Shown here: one piece after another, positions 1-6,851 of the stretch | Numbering within the stretch: the stretch's first letter is position 1 | How the letters are laid out: every line of letters begins with the position of its first letter | NCBI GenBank assembly: GCA_027486155.1 | Contig: JAIXPR010000147.1 | Span: forward strand, 1-9,059 | Length of the DNA: 9,059 nucleotides | Origin: Pseudomonadota bacterium | GTDB lineage: Bacteria > Bdellovibrionota_C > UBA2361 > OMII01 | Reading direction: 5' to 3' | The notes under the pieces: model-generated | The model's input: the letters and a program-made list of their open reading frames with translations, nothing else | Database searches by the model: none | Told to the model about the DNA's origin: nothing | Made by a program: the position numbers and the translations under genes

Positions 1-671
1 AGGAAGAGAAGGGGGCCGGTGATCCATGGAAGCGCTCTCATTTGAGCGGGAAGGGTTCGGGTGTCCCACCACCGTAACGCAACCCAAGGACCTACGGCCA
101 TGCCGAAAAAGACGATCGCGACGGGGCCCTTCACCAGAACGCCGAGGGCTAAGCCCACAAAGCAGAGATATCCCGCTAGACGGGAACGATCGGCAAGCGC
201 GAACCCCGCGACGGCCAGGGTAATGCCCACGGTTAACGTCACATCCACGAGGCACACGCCACTCAAAATAAAGGAGAGCAGCGAGGTGCTAAAGATTAGC
301 ACTGACGCGAGCGCCGCGCGCCGGCCAAGCAGAGGGGTAACCAAAAAGTAGAGGGTGAGCGCGATGGCCGCGGCGCTAAACACCCCAGGAAGGCGAGCCG
401 CAAAGTTGTTTAAACCGAAGAACTCAAACGAGGTGTTGATCAGCCAGAAATGAAGGGGTGGCTTTCCGAGATAGGGCTTCTCAACCCCCTTAAAGATAAT
501 CCACGGGGTGACCCAGTCATTTCGCTCCAGCATCAGTTGAGAGGTGGTAGCGTATCGCCCCTCCGTGGTGTCGAAGAGATCTGGAACATTGAGGGTAACG
601 AGCCTTAGTAGAACTACGGTTGCCAGAATAAGGAGATACGGGCGAGCCCAATGAGTTGTTTTTTCTTGCAC
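1..671 (-). CDS. ArnT/PMT-like membrane glycosyltransferase, N-terminal part (runs off window)
   Basis: Reading the minus strand from a GTG at 671 gives 223 uninterrupted codons to the window edge; the C-terminus is missing. After a short basic N-terminus comes a hydrophobic helix (about residues 11-29), then a periplasmic-loop signature: DTTEGRYA at 34-41 with acidic residues D34 and E37, EKPYLGKPPLHFW at 64-76, and an RLPG segment at 93-96. LVDVTL at 141-146 and VKGPVA at 180-185 follow, between further hydrophobic helices. These are the hallmarks of the GT-C enzymes of the ArnT/PMT group (GT39/GT83), inner-membrane proteins that move a sugar from a polyprenyl-phosphate donor to lipid A, protein or another envelope acceptor. 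Family members are usually about 500-600 residues, so under half is present. The exact donor and acceptor cannot be told. A GAG triplet six bases upstream is the only ribosome-site hint; no ATG fits in frame. It diverges from the gene at 903. Confidence 0.88.
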   Translation of the reverse strand, partial: MQEKTTHWARPYLLILATVVLLRLVTLNVPDLFDTTEGRYATTSQLMLERNDWVTPWIIFKGVEKPYLGKPPLHFWLINTSFEFFGLNNFAARLPGVFSAAAIALTLYFLVTPLLGRRAALASVLIFSTSLLSFILSGVCLVDVTLTVGITLAVAGFALADRSRLAGYLCFVGLALGVLVKGPVAIVFFGMAVGPWVALRWWDTRTLPAQMRALPWITGPLLF

Positions 672-902
672 AGCGTTCTCACAAAAAGGGCCAATATTCT
701 TGGGCAGGCTAGCACACTCGATTGCCAAGAGCCAAACGGGAGGGCTAAACAAACATCGACGACACAATAGGTGTTTTATTCGCCCAATTCTTTGATCTCT
801 CTTAAATTTTTCATATCGGAGCGGTACGGCCTCTGAGCGTACGTCATCTTACTTCGTAGCACCGAAAAAGGTGCGTTACGGTCGATATCTCTCGTCCATA
901 AC

Positions 903-2141
903 ATGAAGCTGCGGGTGAAGCCTTTCGTGCGAATTATTTTCCTTCTCATACTCCTCGCGAGCGCGGGGTGCTTTCGGCTCTCGGGAGACTCTTGGTACGA
1001 CGGTCCACCCGCGCGTCCCGCCGCCATGGAGGAGTACTACAAGCCGACGGCGGCATACGGTGATTTTCGCACGGAGATCCTTCAGAGCACTGACCTCTAT
1101 ACGCTCAAGCATATCTCCATAGAATCGTACGCCGGACCGATCGTCATCGACTACTTCGAGGGGCGTAAGCCTTCAGATACGCTGGTGTTGGTTTTCCCGG
1201 TGCTCGGGGGGAAAAACTTCATCGAAAAACACATCGCGAAATATTTGGTCGAGTCAGGCTTCGACGCCGCTATCGTGAATCGCAGTAATGAGTTCAAGGA
1301 CCCGACGATGTTTGACCAACTGGAGGAGGTCTTCCGTCTAAACATCATTCGCGATCGGCTCGCGCTTGATTTTTTTGAAGCTGAATTTGGCAAGAAGAGG
1401 TTCGGGACGTTTGGTATAAGCCGAGGAGCGATTAACGTCGCGTTGACCGCCGGTATCGATAAGCGACTCCAGTACAACGTGCTCGTACTCGGTGGTACTG
1501 ATCTCGTTCACCTCTTTCGTGATTCCAACCAGCCGCGTATTGAGAAGTACATTCAATCCGTCCGAGAAAATAAAGGATACTCCGAACAGGAGTTCTTCGA
1601 CGCGCTGAGAGCGAAGCTGCGCACGGATCCAAAGAACACCGCGCAGTACCTTGATGGAAAGAATACCCTCCTTATCTTAGGTGTCTTTGATCGCACAGTG
1701 CCATTCACCTATGGCCTCAAATTACGACATCAAATAGGTCGTCCCGACACGATATTTCTCCTAGCGGATCATTACGTCGGACTGCTGTACACGCAGACCG
1801 TCTCAATTGTCCCACCGAGTAAGGACAAGGGCGGGTTGTTTCCCTTCCCTTACATCGAAGAGGAGGCGGTCCAGTTTTACGACCGCTCCTTTAACCAATC
1901 CTGGAATTGGTCAATCTTGCCGTATCGCATCCTCCAAGAGCCCTTGAATCTTGTCGTTGAGGGAATCGCCGGAATTGGCTCCGCGTTCGAGTGGGCGTTC
2001 GGCTCGAAAACAGAGGAGGCTCCGAATGAGGAGGTAACGGCTGACTATTGGATCCACGCGCTTGATGGCAGGTCTAAAGATGGCCACTCTCTATCGGCCA
2101 TTACTATTCCGGCTGTCGTCAAGGTTAACGATAAAAAGTAG
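903..2141 (+). CDS. Predicted lipoprotein alpha/beta-hydrolase
   Basis: The 412-residue product starts with a basic segment, a hydrophobic core (residues 9-19) and a Cys at 23 preceded by S-A-G. This is a plausible though not ideal lipobox, so the protein is probably exported and lipid-anchored. The rest reads as an alpha/beta-hydrolase: strand TLVLVFPVLGG at 93-103 (likely oxyanion region), nucleophile elbow GISRG at 171-175 with Ser173, strand LLILGVFDRTVP at 256-267 with candidate acid Asp263, and LLADHY at 286-291 with candidate His290. Order and spacing fit a Ser-Asp-His triad. No close named family comes to mind and the substrate is unknown; an ester or thioester of an envelope compound is a guess. 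The tail after residue 300 has little recognisable character. No clear Shine-Dalgarno precedes the ATG, but the signal peptide begins exactly there and the next Met is residue 42. It converges on the lipoprotein gene at 2347-3624. Confidence 0.82.
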   Translation: MKLRVKPFVRIIFLLILLASAGCFRLSGDSWYDGPPARPAAMEEYYKPTAAYGDFRTEILQSTDLYTLKHISIESYAGPIVIDYFEGRKPSDTLVLVFPVLGGKNFIEKHIAKYLVESGFDAAIVNRSNEFKDPTMFDQLEEVFRLNIIRDRLALDFFEAEFGKKRFGTFGISRGAINVALTAGIDKRLQYNVLVLGGTDLVHLFRDSNQPRIEKYIQSVRENKGYSEQEFFDALRAKLRTDPKNTAQYLDGKNTLLILGVFDRTVPFTYGLKLRHQIGRPDTIFLLADHYVGLLYTQTVSIVPPSKDKGGLFPFPYIEEEAVQFYDRSFNQSWNWSILPYRILQEPLNLVVEGIAGIGSAFEWAFGSKTEEAPNEEVTADYWIHALDGRSKDGHSLSAITIPAVVKVNDKK

Positions 2142-2313
2142 AGCGTATTGTCCCCATATGTAGGGCGAGCTCATGGAGCAGAGCCGTTTCATTTCAGGCA
2201 CGTAGCGAGGCACGAATGAAGTCGTGCAAAGTCAGGACGTGTGGGAACACTTCTTGAGGCGGTACGTCGACTACTTCGCCGACCCGTCAGGTACTTGTTA
2301 GAATCGTTCGTTC

Positions 2314-2340
2314 CACTCCCCCGCCGTCGGCGAGGGAGTG
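2314..2340. terminator. Stem-loop between convergent genes, possible terminator or repeat
   Basis: The two arms, CACTCCC and GGGAGTG, continue inward through one C/A mismatch to CGCC/GGCG around a three-base loop. This makes 11 pairs out of 12. The hairpin lies six bases beyond the stop of the minus-strand gene and about 170 bases beyond the stop at 2141. No T-run follows on either strand, so it is not a textbook intrinsic terminator. It could instead be a 3'-end stabiliser or a dispersed intergenic repeat. Confidence 0.4.
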
Positions 2341-2346
2341 ATAGGC

Positions 2347-3624
2347 CTACTTGCCCGCCTCAAATGACCTCAAACCAGACTTGAAGTCGTAGAAGGTATA
2401 TGGCTGCTCCGCGGCGCGAGCCTTCGGCCCCGCGGCGTTAGTGAACCAGAACGAGAGGTCGTTCGGCGAATAGAGCACGTTTTGAAAGTTAGACGGCATC
2501 GCGATGTAGGGGATGACCTCATTCATGATGATCTCCGGGGTCATCGTTCCACGGGTCTCTCCTAATTTCGACGTCATCTTCTCCTGATAGTGACCGCCAT
2601 ACACGATTCCGGGGATGGCAGGGAACTTCTTGCTCTTATCTTCAAGGTCCTTTCCAGCTTTGAAGACCTCGAAACGGAACCTGTCACGAACGTATAATTC
2701 GGCGTCACCGGTCTTGCCGTCGCTCATGAGGAACACGAAGGAATTGGTTGGTGGCGCCTCTTTGATAATCTTGCGAACATCCTTCAAGCTCTTCGCGTAG
2801 GTCAATACATCCCGCAACACGAACGGCATCGGGCGACCGCGCATCGTTTCACCCTCAGGATCTCCGTACCCCATTTCTCCGAGGGTGATGCCTTCAGCGT
2901 TCATGCCAGAGACCGCGCCAAGGAATCCTGCCCAGCCGATGTTCGCCGAGGCGATACCTTCACCTTTCTCGGGGACCGTTACGGTAATGAGGGGATACTC
3001 GTGAAGTTTAGAGAGTCGGTGGAGACCCCAATCGAGGACACGCACGGTGTACATCTTACCGTCAGCGGTCGCTGTCTTGTTTGCCGCGAAGTTGCTGCAC
3101 GAGGTACCCAGGAGTACTCCATCCATCATCTCTTTGATCAGCTTCTTGTACTTTCTCTTACCACCCCACTCGGTGATTTCAGGGAGGGCGTGAATGGCGT
3201 GGACTACTCTGAGAGGAAGGCGAGAGCCGTGTGCGAGTCCCTGCATCTCATCAACGTACTCCTGCGGGATAAACGGTCGTTGCCTCTCATAGGACTCGTC
3301 GAGTAACTCTTCGAAGTGATATTTGTCGAGCACCTTATCGTAAAGATAGAGGAGGTTCTCTCGCACCTCTTCTCGGAGGAGCCGTCCCTGTTGATAGCCC
3401 CGCTCATAGGGAGTTCCTGAAACGTACAGAACACGGGCTCGTCCATCGGCGGTCCACTCAAGCTTTGCCTTCGCGACGATCGCCTTCTCCTGTTCGACTG
3501 ACTCGATGACGTCACTTCGGAATAGGTAGTGGTCGGGGTCGATTCGCAGGTAGCCGCATCCCGTGACGAGCGATGAGCTCACGAGAAGTGATGCGAGTCC
3601 AAAGAGTGAGCGAGCGAGCTTCAT
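2347..3624 (-). CDS. Lipoprotein Ntn-hydrolase, C45 / acid-ceramidase / bile-salt-hydrolase superfamily
   Basis: The 425-residue product has a clear lipoprotein signal: a basic start, a hydrophobic stretch (8-20) and the lipobox L-V-T-G-C with Cys23. The mature part begins with a conserved SGTPYERGYQQG segment at 69-80, typical of C45 acyltransferase/hydrolase proteins. The likely catalytic nucleophile is Cys176 in GTSCSNFAA. Behind it are R195 and D198 in RVLDWG, matching the Arg and Asp three apart in the R-N-x-D motif of bile-salt hydrolases and NAAA/acid ceramidase. GMNAEGI at 240-246 matches the GMNEKGL motif of the same superfamily. Such enzymes usually cleave themselves before the Cys and then hydrolyse or transfer amide-linked acyl groups; here that would happen in the envelope. 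The substrate cannot be told. The usual Asn of R-N-L-D is Val196. Start support: GGAG seven bases before the ATG. It diverges from gltA. Confidence 0.85.
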   Translation of the reverse strand: MKLARSLFGLASLLVSSSLVTGCGYLRIDPDHYLFRSDVIESVEQEKAIVAKAKLEWTADGRARVLYVSGTPYERGYQQGRLLREEVRENLLYLYDKVLDKYHFEELLDESYERQRPFIPQEYVDEMQGLAHGSRLPLRVVHAIHALPEITEWGGKRKYKKLIKEMMDGVLLGTSCSNFAANKTATADGKMYTVRVLDWGLHRLSKLHEYPLITVTVPEKGEGIASANIGWAGFLGAVSGMNAEGITLGEMGYGDPEGETMRGRPMPFVLRDVLTYAKSLKDVRKIIKEAPPTNSFVFLMSDGKTGDAELYVRDRFRFEVFKAGKDLEDKSKKFPAIPGIVYGGHYQEKMTSKLGETRGTMTPEIIMNEVIPYIAMPSNFQNVLYSPNDLSFWFTNAAGPKARAAEQPYTFYDFKSGLRSFEAGK

Positions 3625-3676
3625 GGTTTCTCCGTCGAAGGTCAGATAGGGGACATCCGGTCAGTGTAGAAATCGG

Positions 3677-3718
3677 CCCCTTTATCCAAGTTCTTAACGG
3701 TAAAGGGGATGTCTTTTT
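3677..3718 (+). other. Inverted repeat followed by a T-run in the divergent region
   Basis: CCCCTTTA at 3677-3684 and TAAAGGGG at 3701-3708 are perfect 8-base complements around a 16-base loop. Five consecutive T lie at 3714-3718, five bases past the stem. On the plus strand this resembles an intrinsic terminator, but no plus-strand gene ends upstream. On the minus strand it would fall in the leader or promoter of the lipoprotein gene, so an operator or leader structure is as likely. Confidence 0.3.
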
Positions 3719-3842
3719 GATGCGTAAGTCGTAAAGTCGAACCGGACTCATCGCGATGATTTTTACAGAGGTGCGTTATGCCTGGTAGAACGGCTGTTTG
3801 CGCGCCTCGGATGGTCCTTGTTCCCGCTGGAACATGCGCCGC

Positions 3843-3872
3843 AAAGTTTTCACGGTGAAAGTTTTCGCGGTG
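3843..3872 (+). repeat. Tandem 15-base direct repeat with embedded palindrome upstream of gltA
   Basis: AAAGTTTTCACGGTG (3843-3857) is followed directly by AAAGTTTTCGCGGTG (3858-3872); the copies differ at one base. The first copy together with the start of the second forms TTTCACGGTGAAA (3848-3860), a perfect inverted repeat around one central G. The element lies about 100 bases before the gltA start, a fitting place for a transcription-factor operator. No regulator can be named from the sequence. Confidence 0.6.
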
Positions 3873-3960
3873 AGGTGTTTACTACTAAAAAGAGTGATAG
3901 GACGGACCCAAGACCCCTTCTTGTGAGTCTAAGTACATAGTGACTATCAATAGTAATACC

Positions 3961-3966
3961 GAGGAG
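3961..3966 (+). promoter_or_regulatory. Ribosome-binding site that decides the gltA start
   Basis: GAGGAG lies six bases before the ATG at 3973. This is near-ideal, and it makes the upstream in-frame GTG at 3940 unlikely to be the true start because the Shine-Dalgarno would then lie inside the coding region. Confidence 0.8.
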
Positions 3967-3972
3967 ACCCAG

Positions 3973-5262
3973 ATGTCCGAGACCGCAGAGCTGAAACTCG
4001 AGGGACAGACCATTCAACTTCCAGTTGTTGTAGGAACTGAAAACGAGAAAGGGATCGATATCTCCCAGCTTCGAGGGAAGACCGGGTATGTAACCCTTGA
4101 TAACGGGTACATGAATACGGGTGCCTGCTCAAGCGCCATCACCTTCATCGATGGAGAGGCTGGAATCCTTCGTTACCGAGGCATCCCAATCGAGGTGTTA
4201 GCTGAGCGCAGCTCCTTTTTGGAGACAGCGTACCTCTTGATTGAGGGAAAGCTCCCCACCCGTGAGGAGCTTGATAATTTCACCAATCGCGTTCGCCGTC
4301 ACACCATGATTCATGAGGATATCAAGCGTTTCTACGATGGATTCCCTCGTGACGCGCATCCGATGGCTATTCTCGCGTCGGTGGTCTCATCGCTCTCTAC
4401 GTTCTATCAGCATGAGGAGGGAAGAACCGAGGAGGAGCAGTTCTCGTTGAATTCAGTGCGACTCCTTGCCAAGCTTCCAACGATCGCGGCGTTCGCGTAC
4501 AAAAAGTCGATCGGTCAGCCCCTGATGTACCCGCAAAATCACATGTCCTACTGCGAGAACTTCCTTCACATGATGTTCTCGACACCAGCGGAGCACTATG
4601 AGGTTGATCCGGTCATGACAGAGACCCTTAATCTGTTGCTCATCCTTCACGCCGATCACGAGCAGAACTGTTCGACTTCAACCGTTCGAATGGTTTCAAG
4701 CAGCAAGGCTAATCTCTTCGCCGCTATCACCGCGGGGATCTGCGCGGTGTGGGGGCCTCGTCACGGTGGCGCCAACGAGGAGGTGATCGATATGCTCACA
4801 CAGATTCGCGAGAGTGGTCAGAGCGTTAAGAAGTTCATCGACATGGCCAAGGATAAGAACAGTAACTTTAAGTTGATGGGCTTCGGTCACCGTGTCTATA
4901 AGAACTTCGACCCGCGGGCTAAGATCATCAAGGCCGCGTGCGATAAGCTGCTCGCCAAGATGAAGATCTCGGATCCTTTGCTTGATATCGCGCATGAGCT
5001 TGAAGAGGCCGCGTTGAAAGATCAGTACTTCATTGAGCGAAAGCTCTATCCGAACGTCGATTTCTACAGCGGTATTATCTACAAAGCGATGAAGATTCCG
5101 ACGGTAGCCTTTACCGTTATGTTCGCGCTCGGACGTCTCCCAGGTTGGATCGCGCATTCTCGCGAGTATAGCTTGGAGCCAGGTAACAAGATCAACCGAC
5201 CTCGTCAGATTTATACTGGCCCGGCGTTGTCTGAGTACGTGCCGATGAATAAGCGGGCGTAG
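3973..5262 (+). CDS. gltA: Citrate synthase, type II (hexameric, NADH-sensitive type)
   Basis: The protein condenses acetyl-CoA with oxaloacetate to citrate, the entry step of the TCA cycle, in the cytoplasm. From the ATG at 3973 it has 429 residues, against 427 in E. coli GltA, and aligns nearly position for position. The catalytic residues are visible: His264 in GPRHGGANE, His306 in GFGHRVYKNFDPR and Asp363 in YPNVDFYSG. Oxaloacetate-site motif HADHEQNCSTSTVR is at 226-239. Residues known to bind the inhibitor NADH in E. coli are also present at the same numbers: Arg109-His110-Thr111-Met112, Tyr145, Arg163, Lys167 and Asn189. Allosteric inhibition by NADH is therefore likely. The reactive Cys206 of the E. 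coli enzyme is Ala here. A 2-methylcitrate synthase is unlikely given the length and the N-terminal domain. The gene appears to be monocistronic, with its own strong ribosome site, and ends facing coaE. Confidence 0.97.
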   Translation: MSETAELKLEGQTIQLPVVVGTENEKGIDISQLRGKTGYVTLDNGYMNTGACSSAITFIDGEAGILRYRGIPIEVLAERSSFLETAYLLIEGKLPTREELDNFTNRVRRHTMIHEDIKRFYDGFPRDAHPMAILASVVSSLSTFYQHEEGRTEEEQFSLNSVRLLAKLPTIAAFAYKKSIGQPLMYPQNHMSYCENFLHMMFSTPAEHYEVDPVMTETLNLLLILHADHEQNCSTSTVRMVSSSKANLFAAITAGICAVWGPRHGGANEEVIDMLTQIRESGQSVKKFIDMAKDKNSNFKLMGFGHRVYKNFDPRAKIIKAACDKLLAKMKISDPLLDIAHELEEAALKDQYFIERKLYPNVDFYSGIIYKAMKIPTVAFTVMFALGRLPGWIAHSREYSLEPGNKINRPRQIYTGPALSEYVPMNKRA

Positions 5263-5277
5263 GGGCTTCGGGGGGAC

Positions 5278-5372
5278 GGGAGGGCGGTCATTCCTGACCG
5301 CCGTGTGGTTGCATGGGGCAAATCCCTTGTGTGATGAGCGACATTATGGCGACCAGGAATGGTCGCCCTCCC
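5278..5372. repeat. Pair of REP-like hairpins in inverted orientation after gltA
   Basis: The first hairpin, 5283-5302, has GGCGGTCA and TGACCGCC around TTCC. The second, 5348-5367, has GGCGACCA and TGGTCGCC around GGAA. Both stems are perfect 8-mers. The reverse complement of the second 25-base unit (5348-5372) matches the first unit (5278-5302) at 21 of 25 positions, including a shared GGGAGGGCG lead and CATTCCTG core. All four differences lie in the stems and keep base pairing. The arrangement resembles a REP doublet (BIME). It lies in the convergent gap between gltA and coaE, where it could also end or protect both transcripts; neither hairpin has a T-run. Confidence 0.7.
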
Positions 5373-5402
5373 ATGGGCCACATTGTTGGAATTCTATCGA
5401 CC

Positions 5403-6014
5403 CTAATTCTCCGCCAACTCGCTAAACACCTCCCGTGCCCGCGACTCTAACTGCTCAAGCGATGAGTCGTTCTTGATCACGTAATCACTCTTGTCGATCT
5501 TGGCGCTGTCGGGAAGTTGCGCCTTGATGCGCAGCTCGGCGATTTGCCGCGGGAAAAGGTCTCGGCTCATAATGCGAGCTATGCGTGTCTCTTCTGGGGC
5601 CGAGATGAGAACAACCTTCTCAATCTCCGGCATTTGCGCGGTTGATTCGAAGAAGAGGGGCACGATGTACGCTATGAGTGGTGCGTTACTTTTTTTGAGC
5701 TGCTCAAGCTGGGAGAGCCATCGTTCTCGAATGAGAGGGTGGAGTAACGACTCAAGCAGCGCTTTCTTTTCTTGGTCCGAAAAGATGATCGAGGCGAGTT
5801 TCGGTCGGTTCAGTGAGCCGTCGGCAAGAACCATGTCGGGGCCAAAATTTTGAACGACTCGCTGAAATCCCTCTGACCCAGGTTCAACCACTTCGCGAGC
5901 GAGGATATCAGCGTCGACGGTCTGAGCGCCCCACTGCTCGAAGAGCTTGGCGACAGCTGACTTGCCAGAGCCTATGCCTCCGGTGATTGCGATGACCTTG
6001 GGATGGGTAGCCAC
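5403..6014 (-). CDS. coaE: Dephospho-CoA kinase
   Basis: The 203-residue protein carries out the last step of coenzyme A synthesis, ATP-dependent phosphorylation of the 3'-hydroxyl of dephospho-CoA, in the cytoplasm. The N-terminus holds the P-loop GGIGSGKS at 12-19 followed by DADILAREVVEPG at 34-46, both diagnostic of CoaE. LLHPLIRE at 90-97, VPLFFE at 118-123 and the lid arginines in RIMSRD (147-152) follow, and the family's closing SDYVIKNDSS stands at 176-185. Length is normal (E. coli 206). The start codon is GTG; AGGA lies seven bases upstream and there is no ATG alternative. It is probably the last gene of a minus-strand group with the hydrolase at 6114-6782 (99-base gap) and the pyrophosphohydrolase at 6852-7412. 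Many genomes pair coaE with polA or prepilin-peptidase genes; that context is absent here. Confidence 0.96.
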   Translation of the reverse strand: MATHPKVIAITGGIGSGKSAVAKLFEQWGAQTVDADILAREVVEPGSEGFQRVVQNFGPDMVLADGSLNRPKLASIIFSDQEKKALLESLLHPLIRERWLSQLEQLKKSNAPLIAYIVPLFFESTAQMPEIEKVVLISAPEETRIARIMSRDLFPRQIAELRIKAQLPDSAKIDKSDYVIKNDSSLEQLESRAREVFSELAEN

Positions 6015-6113
6015 GGTTGATTCCTACTATCTACGCACTCTACCCACTATGTGATGACCATCGAGAGTAGGTTGGTATAACGTGCCGGAATAACGGAGTT
6101 TTGGCAAGGCGAT

Positions 6114-6782
6114 TTAGTCGCTTTGGTGGGGAGAGAATGACCCGTATCGAAGGAACTGGGCCGCTAAGTGGGCCGTGCCTTTGAGGAAGGGAAAAAAGCC
6201 GTGAAAGGTGAACGTGCGACGTTCGGCGATACAGGCTGGGAAGACAGCTTCCTCGACGCATACCAGACCGTCGTTATCCCGTCCGAAAAAAGGGAGGTAG
6301 CCGAGTGGCGTCTTTGTGTGACCTATGAGGCACCCCACCTGAAGGGCACGTGGGTGTGGCGGAAGGGGAGGTGTCGCGAGTTGGTGGAGAATTGGACCTC
6401 CAAAATCACCAAGAAGAGGGGTACGAGCCATGAGCCTGGCGATGCAGGCCCCCTGGTGTGGCGTACCCAGAGTGACTAATCGGCGCAGTGGCGCCGGGTG
6501 GTGCGGCATGGCATCGAGCGCGCGAACAACCAGCCCTCCAAGGGAATGTCCGACAAAGGACACCGGCTCCCCTTTTGAGGTAGTCGACACGAAGTCGGCG
6601 AGTCGTACCGCTACCTCCTCAAGTTTGAGCTTCCGAGATGGATACTCGAAAGTCTGAACGTTGACCTCGGGGAGAAGTTTCCGCAAGCGAGGGGCCAATA
6701 GGAACATGTCGTGCCGGGTTCGCAAGAAGCCGTGAACCAGAATTACGTGAGGAGCGACCTCGCTCGATTCACTGGACGACAT
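6114..6782 (-). CDS. Lipase/esterase-like alpha/beta-hydrolase (GHSLGG type)
   Basis: The 222-residue protein has the order of a small bacterial lipase or PGAP1-like hydrolase. HVILVHGFLRT at 12-22 supplies the oxyanion strand, FVGHSLGGLVVRAL at 76-89 the nucleophile elbow with Ser80, and RLVTLGTPHQG at 101-111 the typical LGTPH strand. GRDNDGLVCVEEA at 167-179 supplies the acid (probably Asp171), and FTFHGFFPFL at 191-200 the probable catalytic His194; the tail FLRYGSF is also typical of this group. No signal peptide is seen, so it is probably cytoplasmic. The substrate is unknown; short or long acyl esters are likely from the fold. The ATG lacks a good ribosome site, but no other start fits before the HGF motif. 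It sits between the pyrophosphohydrolase (69 bases upstream) and coaE (99 bases downstream) on the same strand, so co-transcription is likely. Confidence 0.87.
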   Translation of the reverse strand: MSSSESSEVAPHVILVHGFLRTRHDMFLLAPRLRKLLPEVNVQTFEYPSRKLKLEEVAVRLADFVSTTSKGEPVSFVGHSLGGLVVRALDAMPHHPAPLRRLVTLGTPHQGACIARLMARTPLLGDFGGPILHQLATPPLPPHPRALQVGCLIGHTKTPLGYLPFFGRDNDGLVCVEEAVFPACIAERRTFTFHGFFPFLKGTAHLAAQFLRYGSFSPHQSD

Positions 6783-6812
6783 AGATTCACACGCATTGAA
6801 TTATCTGCGCGA

Positions 6813-6827
6813 GAGGGTCGCGCCCTC
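6813..6827. other. Short G-rich hairpin between two minus-strand genes
   Basis: GAGGG and CCCTC pair around TCGCG in the 69-base gap after the pyrophosphohydrolase gene. On the minus strand it begins with GGGAGGGCG, the same nine bases that open both REP-like units at 5278-5372. It may therefore be a partial relative of that repeat. No T-run follows, so termination is not supported. Confidence 0.3.
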
Positions 6828-6851
6828 CCGTTGAAAGCTTTTGATCCGGCG

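Larger units (their letters stand above)
3625..3972. other. Divergent intergenic region between the Ntn-hydrolase gene and gltA
   Basis: These 348 bases separate two diverging genes and must hold both promoters. I see no gene, and no pair of -35/-10 boxes convincing enough to name. It contains an inverted repeat at 3677-3708, a tandem 15-base repeat at 3843-3872 and the gltA ribosome-binding site at 3961-3966, each listed separately. An in-frame GTG at 3940 could extend GltA by 11 residues but has no ribosome-binding site of its own. Confidence 0.7.

Noticed and set aside
26..351. Two small plus-strand reading frames at the left edge
   Set aside because: They are antisense to the ArnT-like gene, have low-complexity basic translations and match no family.
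859..874. Small hairpin GCACC-GAAAAA-GGTGC before the lipoprotein hydrolase
   Set aside because: Five pairs in an intergenic region is within chance expectation, and the rest of the region shows no second copy or clear promoter.
868..877. Shared AGGTGCGTTA ten-mer near 869 and 3770
   Set aside because: Dozens of shared ten-mers are expected by chance in a window this long, and the flanks do not match.
3940..3972. Upstream GTG start that would make GltA 440 residues
   Set aside because: The strong GAGGAG ribosome site lies inside this extension, six bases before the ATG at 3973. The shorter 429-residue protein matches E. coli GltA numbering at the catalytic residues.
4696..5157. 153-codon minus-strand reading frame inside gltA
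   Set aside because: It is fully antisense to a highly conserved coding region and has no recognisable domain; it arises from codon-usage shadowing.
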